A model generated the notes under the pieces. The model ran no database searches. It worked only from the letters and a program-made list of their open reading frames with translations, and had not been told where the DNA came from. A program made the position numbers and the translations under genes. 64,000 nt of DNA from contig BOKO01000007.1 in NCBI GenBank assembly GCA_016861025.1, positions 124,001 through 188,000 of the forward strand, written 5' to 3'. Positions 56,394 through 64,000 of this stretch are shown here, one piece after another. Origin of the DNA: Chloroflexota bacterium. GTDB lineage: Bacteria > Chloroflexota > Anaerolineae > Caldilineales > Caldilineaceae. The first letter of the stretch is position 1; each line of letters begins with the position of its first letter.

Positions 56394-57521
56394 TTACTGT
56401 GTTGATTGGAGAAACTCCGCCACCAGCCGTTGAAAATGATGCACCCCATTCTCGCGCTTCACCGAAAAGCGCCCCTGGTTGTAAGCGCGTGAGTGCAGAT
56501 TGCGCTGCACTGCGTTGCAAATTTCCATGTCCTCGCGCTGCACCTCGTCGCTGAAGGCAATCGACTGCTGCATCGACTCCCAGCCTTCGCCGCTGCCGGG
56601 CTGCTTGAACCACCACTCGAAGATCGTCAGCGTGCGTTCCGTGTCGAGCGGGACGATGATGTTGATCTGCATGTTGTCGGGGTAGAAGTTGAGCATCAGA
56701 TTGGGGAAGATCCAGTAGTAGAGCGCCTGCTGTTCGCCGTCGCTGCGCAGATAGCGACGGTCGCGACCGGGAATCTGTCCTGACGGCGGCGCCGGGCGAA
56801 TCGGCGCGTATTGCGACGAGTAGTAGCGGTAGGTGTCGACGCGGTACTGGTCGTAGTCGATCTCGCGGAACAAACCCGGATGCGCGATGGGGATGTGATA
56901 GCCCTCCAGGTAGTTGTCTACATAGACTTTCCAGTTGCAATCAACGTAGTAGTCGCGGCGCTCCACCGGCTGCATCGCATCGATGTCGAAGCCGGCGCGC
57001 GCGATCTCCACTGGGATGTCGCCCAACACGTCAAGCAGCTCGGGCGCCTGCGCGTCGAGGTTGACAAAGACAAACGGCCCCCATTCGGTCACGCGCACGG
57101 GCGTCAGGCAATAGGCGTTGGGCGACCAGTTGCGCACGCCCTCGAACTCTGGCGCGTTGAGCAGCCTGCCGTCGAGCGCATACGTCCAGCCGTGATAGCG
57201 ACACTGCAGCGACTTGCGGTTGCCCTTGCCGCTCGCCACTGGTCCGGCGCGGTGCAGGCAGACGTTATGGAAACCGCGCAACACCCCATCCTGCCCGCGC
57301 GTGATCACCAGCGGCTCGCCATAGAGATCATAGGTGAAGAAATCGCCGGGTCGCTGCACCAGCGTTGTCGAACCGACCCACTGCCAGGTGCGCTGGAAGA
57401 TGCGCTCCTTTTCCAACTTCAGGATCGCTGGGTCAATGTACCAGCGCGCCGGCAGCGTCCATGCCTCATCGAGGCGGTCAATGGGGATGTAATCGGAAAG
57501 ATCAAGCATACTATGCACCAT
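56394..57521 (-). CDS. Rieske non-haem iron oxygenase alpha subunit (choline/carnitine monooxygenase-like)
   Basis: A 375-residue ring-hydroxylase-type alpha subunit. The Rieske cluster ligands are 'NVCLHRAGP' near 90 and 'LQCRYHGWTYALDG' near 110. The mononuclear iron site is around 'NWKVYVDNYLEGYHIPIAHP' near 200 (D/E-x2-H-x4-H). The family acts on quaternary amines and aromatic acids with a separate reductase, which is not in the window. ATG 57521 is preferred among TTG 57527, ATG 57521 and ATG 57509; no Shine-Dalgarno site decides. It starts six bases after the AI-2E-family gene stop. Confidence 0.87.
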   Translation of the reverse strand: MVHSMLDLSDYIPIDRLDEAWTLPARWYIDPAILKLEKERIFQRTWQWVGSTTLVQRPGDFFTYDLYGEPLVITRGQDGVLRGFHNVCLHRAGPVASGKGNRKSLQCRYHGWTYALDGRLLNAPEFEGVRNWSPNAYCLTPVRVTEWGPFVFVNLDAQAPELLDVLGDIPVEIARAGFDIDAMQPVERRDYYVDCNWKVYVDNYLEGYHIPIAHPGLFREIDYDQYRVDTYRYYSSQYAPIRPAPPSGQIPGRDRRYLRSDGEQQALYYWIFPNLMLNFYPDNMQINIIVPLDTERTLTIFEWWFKQPGSGEGWESMQQSIAFSDEVQREDMEICNAVQRNLHSRAYNQGRFSVKRENGVHHFQRLVAEFLQSTQ

Positions 57522-57527
57522 AGACAA

Positions 57528-58703
57528 TTAGCGAACAGCCTCCTCTGTCTCGTCCACAAGTCGTTCTAACCGCGCAACAAGGTCGGCAATTTTTGCCGAG
57601 GGGCGATCTTGTCCGGCTGCGATTTGCAGCTTGAGAGTGTCAAGATCGGTTCGAATCGTGTTTAGCTCATCATCGACAGGTTGATCGACAAATGCCTGAT
57701 CGCGCTCCAGGAAACCGTCGATCAGCATTTGCAAAATGAGCGCTATGGGTGGGGCAACCAACACTCCGATCAGACCAAAGGCGTCGCCAAGCGCCAACAT
57801 CAGAATCACGGTGAGAATACCCCAGTAACGTTGCCCTCGATACAGACGCGGCTGCACAATATATTCCATCAACGCCAGCACCAGCAAAGTGGCGCCGCCC
57901 GCCATCACTGCGGTTGACCAGCTGGCGAACCATCCCACCAAAACAGCTACGATCAACGCCACCGCGCCGCCGAGGATCGGGATGAGCCAGGTCAACGCAA
58001 TGAGCGTAGCAAGCAAGAAGGGATAGGGTATGCCGATTAGCGCGTAAAGCGCTGTCAATAGGGCGCCCGCAAGCAACGTTTGCAAAATCTCGCTCCGAAC
58101 ATAGGCGCCGACGCTCCGTTCAAGACGACCAAGAAATCGACGCACACGTGTTCTTCGCGCCGGCGGAAGCAGAGATAGCCAAAGTCGTTCAAATCGAGTG
58201 CTGTCCATGCTCCAATAAATCGCAATAACAAAAGCCATTGCCAATTCGCCAGCGATGCCAAGCAGCCGCTGCGCGGCTGCAACAAGCCCTTTGCCGAGAC
58301 CATCATCTGAATTTGCGACAATCATCGCCGCAACACTTTCTGTGGTCGGCAGTGTGGCAATCAGGATTCCTCTCTGTTTATCGGCGATTCTGGCGAGTCT
58401 GTTTTCAAGCAATCCGTATTGATTCAAGATGTCTTGGGCGAATGGGTCGATCTCGCGGATAAACGGCGTGAATACAATCAGGGCGATAGCGGCCATCCCC
58501 AATAACGACGCACCGTACAGCGACAAGACGGCAAGCCAGCGTGGCGCACCGCGCGCCGTCAGCAGATCGATAGGCCGTTCAAGCGTCATGGTGATAACAA
58601 GCGACGCCAAAAAAATGTAGACGACATTCTGGAGCCGCCAGGTGATAACCAAAAAACTGAGCACCAGGAGCACGATGGAGGTAATCACTGCAAAGCGTTT
58701 CAT
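57528..58703 (-). CDS. AI-2E-family transporter (second of two)
   Basis: A 391-residue polytopic membrane protein of the AI-2E/PerM family. The conserved core 'FLLATLIALTWLIPILGGAV' near 235 and 'YIVQPRLYRGQRYWGILTVI' near 285 match, with eight or so helices. A charged helical tail of about 55 residues ('LDTLKLQIAAGQDRPSAKIA') is not part of the core. Members export AI-2 or act as ion/proton antiporters, so the substrate is open. The start overlaps the stop of the other copy by four bases. Confidence 0.88.
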   Translation of the reverse strand: MKRFAVITSIVLLVLSFLVITWRLQNVVYIFLASLVITMTLERPIDLLTARGAPRWLAVLSLYGASLLGMAAIALIVFTPFIREIDPFAQDILNQYGLLENRLARIADKQRGILIATLPTTESVAAMIVANSDDGLGKGLVAAAQRLLGIAGELAMAFVIAIYWSMDSTRFERLWLSLLPPARRTRVRRFLGRLERSVGAYVRSEILQTLLAGALLTALYALIGIPYPFLLATLIALTWLIPILGGAVALIVAVLVGWFASWSTAVMAGGATLLVLALMEYIVQPRLYRGQRYWGILTVILMLALGDAFGLIGVLVAPPIALILQMLIDGFLERDQAFVDQPVDDELNTIRTDLDTLKLQIAAGQDRPSAKIADLVARLERLVDETEEAVR

Positions 58704-59974
58704 GCACGCACCTCCCGATCGGCCAGAAAACGGTCAAGACGGTGTGCGATTTCTTCAAGCTCGTCGAGCATCTGTTCGGATTTATAATCTTGCGCTTCGT
58801 CAGTACGCGCAAGCCTGCGCGCATCCTGCGCCAGATGTTGCGTCTGAAGTTGCGTGACCGCCAACCGATGGCGCTGTGAATGGTTGGAAGCGCCACCAGG
58901 TCGAGATGGTTGATAGTTCCCCGTTGCGTCGAACAACAGGCGGGAGAATAAAATCTGTAGAATAGCGGCCAGCGGCACAGCCAGCAACGCTCCGGCAAAT
59001 CCGAAGAGTGCGCCAAACGCAGCGATTGCAAGCAGCGAAATGATGGCGTTGACGCCGACCGCTTTATCCATCACTCTCGGCACAAGCAGGTTGCTTTCCG
59101 CCACCTGAATGGCAACAACTGCGCCGACCACCCACAGCGTCTTTTCTGGCGCCGATGAAGCAGCCATCAAAAGCGCAGGGATTGCCCCAAGCACCGGCCC
59201 AACAATCGGCACCGCCTCGAATATAGCCATCAGCAATCCCAACAGAAGGGGATTGGGAAGACCGATCAGAAAAAAGGCGATGGTGGATGCAACCCCAATG
59301 CTCGAACAAAGAATCAGCTGACCGCGGAAATACCCGCTGATTTTCCCTTGAATCTCGGCGATCAGGATTCGAAGCTCCTCACGACGTGTTGCGGGCGCTC
59401 GCAGCAAGAGCCGACGCAAAATCAGATCGCCCTCCAACGTCCAGAAGTAAGCCATCACGAACACCGACACAAAAGCAAAAAAGGCCCACATCATAGACGA
59501 TAGCGTCGCCCATGGAGCACTTTCTTGCTCAGAATCGGGAGTCAAGGCGGCTAATTCCGGCAGTGATATTTCGCTCGGCAACACCAGACCCACACCACGC
59601 AAAAGGCCAATCGGTTGAGCGATCAAATCATTGCGAATGGACGAGTACAGACTCGGCAGTTGCTCGACGACAATTTGCGTTTGTTCGATCAAAGCAGGGG
59701 CAATCATCCATATCAGAAACAGCAGAAGTGTAGCCAGCACAGTATACAGAAGGATCAAGCTGACTTCACGTCTTACACCCTGACGCTTCAACCAATTCAC
59801 AAATGGATCAAAGGCAACTTTAAGCGAGAAGGCAATAAAAAATAGAAAAACCACCATGTAGAAGCGGTACAGCAATGCAAATGCAATGACGACGCCCAAC
59901 ACTGTCAAGATGGCAAGCAGAATGCGTCGGGCTGTCCATTCTATCTCAGCCTGGCCGGACAAATTTGAAGCCAT
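58700..59974 (-). CDS. AI-2E-family transporter (first of two)
   Basis: A 424-residue paralogue of the next gene. 'LLLGLLMAIFEAVPIVGPVL' near 240 and 'ESNLLVPRVMDKAVGVNAII' near 290 are the family core. Its C-terminal tail is also charged and helical ('MLDELEEIAHRLDRFLADRE'). The four-base overlap with the second copy suggests a coupled pair, perhaps a heteromer. No Shine-Dalgarno sequence other than GGAGAG about ten bases upstream is seen. Confidence 0.88.
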   Translation of the reverse strand: MASNLSGQAEIEWTARRILLAILTVLGVVIAFALLYRFYMVVFLFFIAFSLKVAFDPFVNWLKRQGVRREVSLILLYTVLATLLLFLIWMIAPALIEQTQIVVEQLPSLYSSIRNDLIAQPIGLLRGVGLVLPSEISLPELAALTPDSEQESAPWATLSSMMWAFFAFVSVFVMAYFWTLEGDLILRRLLLRAPATRREELRILIAEIQGKISGYFRGQLILCSSIGVASTIAFFLIGLPNPLLLGLLMAIFEAVPIVGPVLGAIPALLMAASSAPEKTLWVVGAVVAIQVAESNLLVPRVMDKAVGVNAIISLLAIAAFGALFGFAGALLAVPLAAILQILFSRLLFDATGNYQPSRPGGASNHSQRHRLAVTQLQTQHLAQDARRLARTDEAQDYKSEQMLDELEEIAHRLDRFLADREVRA

Positions 59975-60017
59975 AATCTCTCCTTTGAGTATAGTGAGTG
60001 GAGATGGGAAGCCTGTA

Positions 60018-60677
60018 TCAAGTGTATTCGGAGAGCAGCCCGCGCTTCAACGCATATTGCACCAGGTCGGGCCGGCTGCTGAGGTTGAGCTTTTCCATGA
60101 TGCGCACCCGATAGGTTTCGACCGTCTTTGGGCTGAGCACAAGCTTTTCGCCAATTTGCGCGGCGGTGTAGCCGAGCGCAATCAGCTTGAGCACCTCGCG
60201 TTCGCGTTCGCTCAGGCTCTCGTACTCGTCGGCGTTGGCGCCGCTGTTGATCTGCGCAACGTAATCTTCCAGCAACAGCCGCGTCGCCGAAGGATAGAGA
60301 AACGCGCCGCCGCCCGCCACCGTGCGGATGGCGTCGAGCAGCTCGGTGTCCACCGTCGATTTGAGCACATAGCCTGCTGCGCCCGCCTTCAGCACAGGAA
60401 AGAGATACTTCTCCTGGGCGTGCACCGTGAGGATCAACACCTGCACGTCGGGACATTCCTGGCGAATGCGCCGCGTCGCCTCCAGCCCATCCATCTCCGG
60501 CATCGAGATGTCCATCACCACCACATCGGGGCGCAGCGTGCGCGCCGCCTCGACGCCTGCCGCGCCGTTGCCCGCGTCGCCGACGACCTCCATATCCGGC
60601 TCGGCGTCGATCAAGGCGCGTAGCCCGATGCGCACCACCATGTGATCGTCTACGAGCAGCACACGAATCTTGTCCAT
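60018..60677 (-). CDS. NarL/FixJ-family response regulator
   Basis: A 219-residue regulator. The receiver has the acidic pair 'LLVDDHMVVRIG', the phosphoacceptor D in 'DVVVMDISMPEMDGLEATRR' (near residue 54), T in 'LILTVHAQ' and the conserved K in 'AGYVLKST'. The LuxR DNA-binding domain is 'LSEREREVLKLIALGYTAAQ' near 150. ATG 60677 is four bases beyond the stop of the kinase gene, so they form a two-component pair. The input signal is unknown. Confidence 0.95.
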   Translation of the reverse strand: MDKIRVLLVDDHMVVRIGLRALIDAEPDMEVVGDAGNGAAGVEAARTLRPDVVVMDISMPEMDGLEATRRIRQECPDVQVLILTVHAQEKYLFPVLKAGAAGYVLKSTVDTELLDAIRTVAGGGAFLYPSATRLLLEDYVAQINSGANADEYESLSEREREVLKLIALGYTAAQIGEKLVLSPKTVETYRVRIMEKLNLSSRPDLVQYALKRGLLSEYT

Positions 60678-60681
60678 CGCT

Positions 60682-61725
60682 TCATCCTTCCTGATGCGAC
60701 CAGGGCACGCGCGCAGTGATGGTCGTACCTGCGCCCGGTCGCGAGACGATCTCCAGCTCGCCGCCGACAATGGCGACGCGTTCGCGCATCCCAAGCAGCC
60801 CCAGCCCATGCCCATCCGCGCGGTCGGTCGCGGCCGGATCGAAGCCGACGCCGTTGTCCGCCACCTGCAAAATGCAGCGGTCGCCAACGTGCTGCAACGA
60901 AACCTTGACGGCGCTGGCGAAGGCATGACGCTGCACATTGGAGAGCGCCTCCTGACCGATGCGGTAGAGTACCAGCTCGGTTGGGCGCGCCAGACGTTGC
61001 TCCATGCCCTCGGCGGTGAAAACGGCGTGCAGACCGTGCTGCTTGTTGAGTTCGTCGACGCGCCATTCCAGCGCCGCGGTCAGTCCCAGGTCGTCGAGGA
61101 TCGTGGGGCGCAGGTCCACGGCGACGCGGCGCACATCCTCCAGCGCGCGGGCGGTGAGGCGGCGCAGCTCCTGCACGTGGCGCTGCGCTTCTTCGGGGTT
61201 TCTGGCGCGTTCGAGCAGCCGAATGTAGACAAGCAGCGAGGTGAGCGACTGCGCCGCCTCATCGTGCAGCTCGCGCGCCAGCCGATACCGCTCCTCCTCC
61301 TGCGCCTGCAAAATCTGGCGCGACAGTTGCTGCATCTCCTGCGCATCGCGCGCCAGTTGCTCAAGCATCTGGTTGAAGGCGTCTGCCAGCCGGTCGAAGC
61401 GTTCGTCGCTGTTGTCGCCGAGCACGACGCGCACGTCGCTGCGCCCGCTGCGGATGGCATCGACGGCGGCTTGCAAACGGTCAAGCGGGTCGAGCGCCTT
61501 GCGCAGCACCCACTGGTTGACGACAATGCTGATCAGCACACCGATGCCGGCAAAGATAGCGATCAGCGGATAGTGCAGGTCGTCGGGAAAGGTTGTGACG
61601 TGCCAGATCGTGATGATCGTGCCGCCGACCGCGCCGACGCCGACAATCGCAATGTTCGCCCACAAAATCTTGTAAAAGAGCGGCGTGCGCAACAGCCGCC
61701 GTCGAATACGCTCGAACAAAGTCAC
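60682..61725 (-). CDS. sensor histidine kinase, NarX/DesK-type (HisKA_3)
   Basis: A 347-residue kinase. Two transmembrane helices (about 18-42 and 52-72) are joined by a very short extracytoplasmic loop, so it probably senses the membrane or an internal signal. A HAMP domain follows, then 'RLARELHDEAAQSLTSLLVY' with the phosphorylated His near residue 155, and an ATPase domain with 'ALSNVQRHAFA' (N box), 'VADNGVGFDP' and 'GHGLGLLGMRER'. Its start overlaps the deoA stop by four bases, and the response regulator follows. Confidence 0.94.
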   Translation of the reverse strand: MTLFERIRRRLLRTPLFYKILWANIAIVGVGAVGGTIITIWHVTTFPDDLHYPLIAIFAGIGVLISIVVNQWVLRKALDPLDRLQAAVDAIRSGRSDVRVVLGDNSDERFDRLADAFNQMLEQLARDAQEMQQLSRQILQAQEEERYRLARELHDEAAQSLTSLLVYIRLLERARNPEEAQRHVQELRRLTARALEDVRRVAVDLRPTILDDLGLTAALEWRVDELNKQHGLHAVFTAEGMEQRLARPTELVLYRIGQEALSNVQRHAFASAVKVSLQHVGDRCILQVADNGVGFDPAATDRADGHGLGLLGMRERVAIVGGELEIVSRPGAGTTITARVPWSHQEG

Positions 61726-63041
61726 GCCGCCTCAACAATCCGGTCAAGCAAAATCGGCAGCGGGTGGGCGGGCGCTGGGTCGATGGTGTATGCCGCCTGC
61801 AATCGCGCCACCGCCTGCGTCGCCGCGGCTTCGCTGGCGGCATGAACGGTGCAGAGCGCGTCGCCCACCTTCGCCGCCGCGCCGACCTTACGCGCCAGCA
61901 TCACACCGACCGCCGGATCGATCACGTCACTCTTCTTGAGCCGCCCGCCGCCCAAATCCACCACCGTTAGCCCAACTTCGCGGGCGTCGATGGCATGAAT
62001 GTAGCCGTCCCTGGGTGCAGGCACAGGGCGCTGAATCGGCGCTGTGGGCAGCCGCTCTGGATGCTCGACCAGCGTCGGGTCGCCGCCCTGCGCTGCCACG
62101 AAATCGCGGAACTTGGCGAACGCGCGTCCGTCGGCGATGACTTCGCTCACCTGCGTGCGCGCGGCGGCAAGGTCGTCGGCGCCGCCCGCGATCAGCAGCA
62201 TCTCACCGGCGACCGTTTCGACCAGTTCCTGGAAATCGGCAGGACCGCGCCCGTGCAGCGTGGCGATTGCCTCCTGCACCTCCAGCGCGTTGCCGACCGC
62301 CAGACCGAGCGGCTGCTCCATCTGCGTGATCAACGCCGTGACCTTGCGCCCTGCCAGGCGACCGATGGCGACCATCTGTCGCGCCAGTGCGCGGGCATCG
62401 TCCAGCGTCTCCATGAACGCGCCGCGCCCGCACTTCACGTCGAGCACGATGGCGTCGGCGCCCGCTGCCAGCTTCTTACTCATGATGCTGGCGGCGATCA
62501 GCGGCAGGCTCGGCACGGTTCCGGTGACATCGCGCAGCGCGTAGAGAATTTTGTCCGCTGGCGCCAGATTTGCGGTCTGCGCGGCGATCACCAGCCCGAT
62601 CTCCTGCAACTGGCGGCGGAAGTGCGCTTCGGAGAGTTCGCCGCGCCAGCCGTGGATGCTCTCCAGCTTGTCGATCGTGCCGCCGGAGAAGCTCAGCCCG
62701 CGCCCGCTCATCTTGCCGACCGGCAGCCCGCACGCCGCGGCAATGGGACCCACCGCCAGCGTCGTCTTGTCGCCCACGCCGCCAGAGGAGTGCTTGTCGA
62801 CAATCACTGCGCCGGGCAGCACATCGTGCAAATCAAGCTGCTCGCCCGACGCCGCCATTGCCAGCGTCAGGTCGGTCGTCTCCTGGTCGGTCATGCCGCG
62901 GAAGTAGACCGCCATCAGCCACGCCGCAATCTGATAGTCGGGAATGGCGCCCTCGACGACCCCGCGCACAAAATAGTCAAGCTCAGCGCGGGTCAGTTCG
63001 CCGCCGTCACGCTTTTTGGTGATGATGTCCACCGGATTCAT
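61722..63041 (-). CDS. deoA: thymidine/pyrimidine-nucleoside phosphorylase
   Basis: A 439-residue enzyme of the DeoA/Pdp family. 'DKHSSGGVGDKTTLAVGPIA' near 80 and 'GKMSGRGLSFSGGTIDKLES' near 110 form the phosphate and nucleoside sites. 'LVIAAQTANLAPADKILYAL' and 'IMSKKLAAGADAIVLDVKCG' follow. It phosphorolyses pyrimidine nucleosides to base and (deoxy)ribose-1-phosphate, which complements Upp elsewhere in the window. It heads a unit with the two-component genes, coupled by overlap, and its own upstream region is filled with repeats. Confidence 0.95.
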   Translation of the reverse strand: MNPVDIITKKRDGGELTRAELDYFVRGVVEGAIPDYQIAAWLMAVYFRGMTDQETTDLTLAMAASGEQLDLHDVLPGAVIVDKHSSGGVGDKTTLAVGPIAAACGLPVGKMSGRGLSFSGGTIDKLESIHGWRGELSEAHFRRQLQEIGLVIAAQTANLAPADKILYALRDVTGTVPSLPLIAASIMSKKLAAGADAIVLDVKCGRGAFMETLDDARALARQMVAIGRLAGRKVTALITQMEQPLGLAVGNALEVQEAIATLHGRGPADFQELVETVAGEMLLIAGGADDLAAARTQVSEVIADGRAFAKFRDFVAAQGGDPTLVEHPERLPTAPIQRPVPAPRDGYIHAIDAREVGLTVVDLGGGRLKKSDVIDPAVGVMLARKVGAAAKVGDALCTVHAASEAAATQAVARLQAAYTIDPAPAHPLPILLDRIVEAA

Positions 63042-63060
63042 GGTCAGTATCCTTGCTATA

Positions 63061-63096
63061 AGGGGCGAGGGGCGAGTTGCGAGGGGCGAAACGCCG
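63061..63096. repeat. GGGGCGA-family element upstream of deoA
   Basis: AGGGGCGAGGGGCGAGTTGC and on is four GGGGCGA/GTTGCGA heptamers in tandem. Bases 63068-63096 are the near-exact reverse complement (28 of 29) of the copy before ccmF. The deoA ATG is 20 bases away. Confidence 0.75.
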
Positions 63097-63170
63097 CCGC
63101 CCGATTTTCATGGTTCGTTGTGTACTCCGTCATCGCGGATGGAACGAACGAGCGCAAATCTCTGGTCTGC

Positions 63171-63214
63171 TGTTGATCCGCGCTCATCCGCCCAATCCGC
63201 GTCGTCCGCGTGCT
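63171..63214. repeat. ATCCGCG-type short tandem repeat
   Basis: Four imperfect units of 9-10 bases (ATCCGCGCTC, ATCCGCCCA, ATCCGCGTCG, TCCGCGTG) run up to the stop of the photolyase-like gene. A partial opposite arm, ATCGCGGATG, is at 63132-63141. This family does not follow the 7-base period. Confidence 0.5.
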
Positions 63215-64000
63215 ATTCTCCGTCTTCATCACGACGCTGCTCCAGATGATAGAGCGGCAGATCATCCAGAAAACGCACCGCCTGCCGCTGAATCTCGCTG
63301 CGTTCGCCCGGCGCCAGATGCTTCAACCCTAGCACCGCCGGGCCAAAGCGAGGGTTGGCGCGCAGCGTCTCCTCGTGTTCGAGCAGAAAATTCCAGTAGA
63401 GCAGATTGAACGGGCATGCGCCCTCCCCACTGCGCATTTTCGGATCAAACCGGCAGCCGGTGCAGTAATCGCTCATCTTGTTGATGTAATTGGCGGACGC
63501 GATGTAGGGTTTGGTGGCGGTGCGCCCGCCGTCGGCGTTGAGACCCATGCCGATCACGTTGGGCGCCACCACCCATTCATAGGCGTCCGCGTAAAAGCTG
63601 AGAAACCAGGCGTTGACGGCAGCCGGATCGACGCCCGCCAACATGCAGAAGTTGCAGATCACCATCAACCGCTCGATGTGGTGCGAATAGCCCGACTCGA
63701 TCACGCGCGTCACGACATGTTTGAGGCAGTTCATGTCGGTGGCGCCGTCCCAGAAAAGCTGCGGCATGGCGCGCGTGTGACGCCAGCCGTTGGCGTGCAG
63801 CAGCCCCGGCATCTGCTGCCAGTACTGCCAGTAGATATACTCGCGCCAGCCAATGATCTGGCGAATGAAGCCCTCGACCGAGGCGAGTGGCGCCAGCCCG
63901 TCGTGATATGCCTGTTCGACGCGCCGCGCCATCGCCAGCGGATCGAGCAAGCCGATGTTCATGTAGGGCGAGAGCAGCGAATGAAAGAGCACAGCGCTGC
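63213..64000 (-). CDS. FeS-type cryptochrome/photolyase family protein, C-terminal part (5' truncated by window)
   Basis: The last 262 residues of a photolyase-related protein. 'INKMSDYCTGCRFDPKMRSG' then E-G-A-C-P-F-N holds three of the cluster cysteines of the FeS-BCP branch (PhrB, CryB; 6-4 photolyases and cryptochromes). 'AMPQLFWDGATDMNCLKHVV' contributes the fourth, and 'SGYSHHIERLMVICNFCMLA' is the FAD-binding helix region. The frame continues past the window end, so the antenna-binding domain is outside. It repairs (6-4) photoproducts or senses light; which one cannot be told from this half. Confidence 0.88.
   Translation of the reverse strand, partial: SAVLFHSLLSPYMNIGLLDPLAMARRVEQAYHDGLAPLASVEGFIRQIIGWREYIYWQYWQQMPGLLHANGWRHTRAMPQLFWDGATDMNCLKHVVTRVIESGYSHHIERLMVICNFCMLAGVDPAAVNAWFLSFYADAYEWVVAPNVIGMGLNADGGRTATKPYIASANYINKMSDYCTGCRFDPKMRSGEGACPFNLLYWNFLLEHEETLRANPRFGPAVLGLKHLAPGERSEIQRQAVRFLDDLPLYHLEQRRDEDGE

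Noticed and set aside
57528..59974. Assigning AI-2 quorum-signal export to the two AI-2E-family genes
   Set aside because: The family name is historical and members include ion antiporters; no luxS or lsr gene is present here.

Overview
The window is a GC-rich stretch (about 60% by eye) of a bacterial chromosome. The gene set suggests an aerobic or facultatively aerobic, probably filamentous member of the Chloroflexota, perhaps near Caldilinea. This placement is inferred from gene content: System I cytochrome c maturation, a GlgC pair, CHAT and SARP/AAA remnants, promoters placed for leaderless transcription, and dispersed heptanucleotide palindromes. No rRNA, tRNA, CRISPR array, integrase or transposase was recognised. 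Most genes are housekeeping or metabolic.

Layout. 1-3.1 kb: 3' end of mnmA, a small membrane protein, a GH172/DUF2961 protein, a frameshifted DinB remnant, a DUF3224 protein and rsfS (probably starting at CTG). 3.2-8.3 kb: SWIM zinc-finger protein, class II aldolase plus PfkB kinase pair, AadE-like nucleotidyltransferase, DUF1905 protein and a methyltransferase stub. 8.4-12.3 kb, the accessory patch: a large CHAT-TM-TPR-FGE-like protein split by a frameshift, followed by wreckage of SARP/AAA/TPR regulators. 12.4-15.2 kb: rsmA and lepA. 15.4-19 kb: secreted beta-helix protein and an acetyltransferase. 19-23.6 kb: possible small RNA or leader, a heterodimeric ABC exporter with one degenerate ATP site, and a LuxR-type regulator. 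23.7-28.1 kb: HAD phosphatase, MBL hydrolase, and tandem ADP-glucose pyrophosphorylases, the second apparently catalytically dead. 28.1-40.6 kb (minus strand): DUF2339 membrane protein, Nudix hydrolase, RlmI-like methyltransferase, small protein, carB, and a very large membrane glycosyltransferase-like protein with PA14 and NHL regions. 40.7-46.2 kb: FAD oxidoreductase and a ccmH-resA-ccmF-ccmI-like cluster. 46.3-48.1 kb: SPOUT tRNA methyltransferase, upp and a DksA-like protein. 48.7-52.8 kb: assimilatory sulfate reduction and siroheme operon. 52.7-60 kb (minus): amino-acid ABC permease and binding protein, FAD amine-oxidase-like protein, Rieske oxygenase and two AI-2E-family permeases. 60-64 kb (minus): NarL-type response regulator, its histidine kinase, pyrimidine-nucleoside phosphorylase, and an FeS photolyase-like protein cut by the window end.

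The most striking feature is a set of dispersed elements built from 7-bp units, mostly arranged as inverted pairs. One family (unit GGAGATT) sits inside the reading frames of rsmA once and carB twice, adding about 36 residues each time without breaking the frame. Because 7 is coprime to 3 and the unit makes no stop, an array of it is open in all six frames. Two more families (units CAACACG and GGGGCGA) share this property and lie between genes. These look like protein-tolerated palindromic repeats, comparable in behaviour to Rickettsia palindromic elements and in period to cyanobacterial heptamer repeats.

A second theme is gene decay in the 1.8-12.3 kb accessory zone (DinB, methyltransferase stub, CHAT frameshift, SARP/AAA mosaic), next to otherwise intact core genes.
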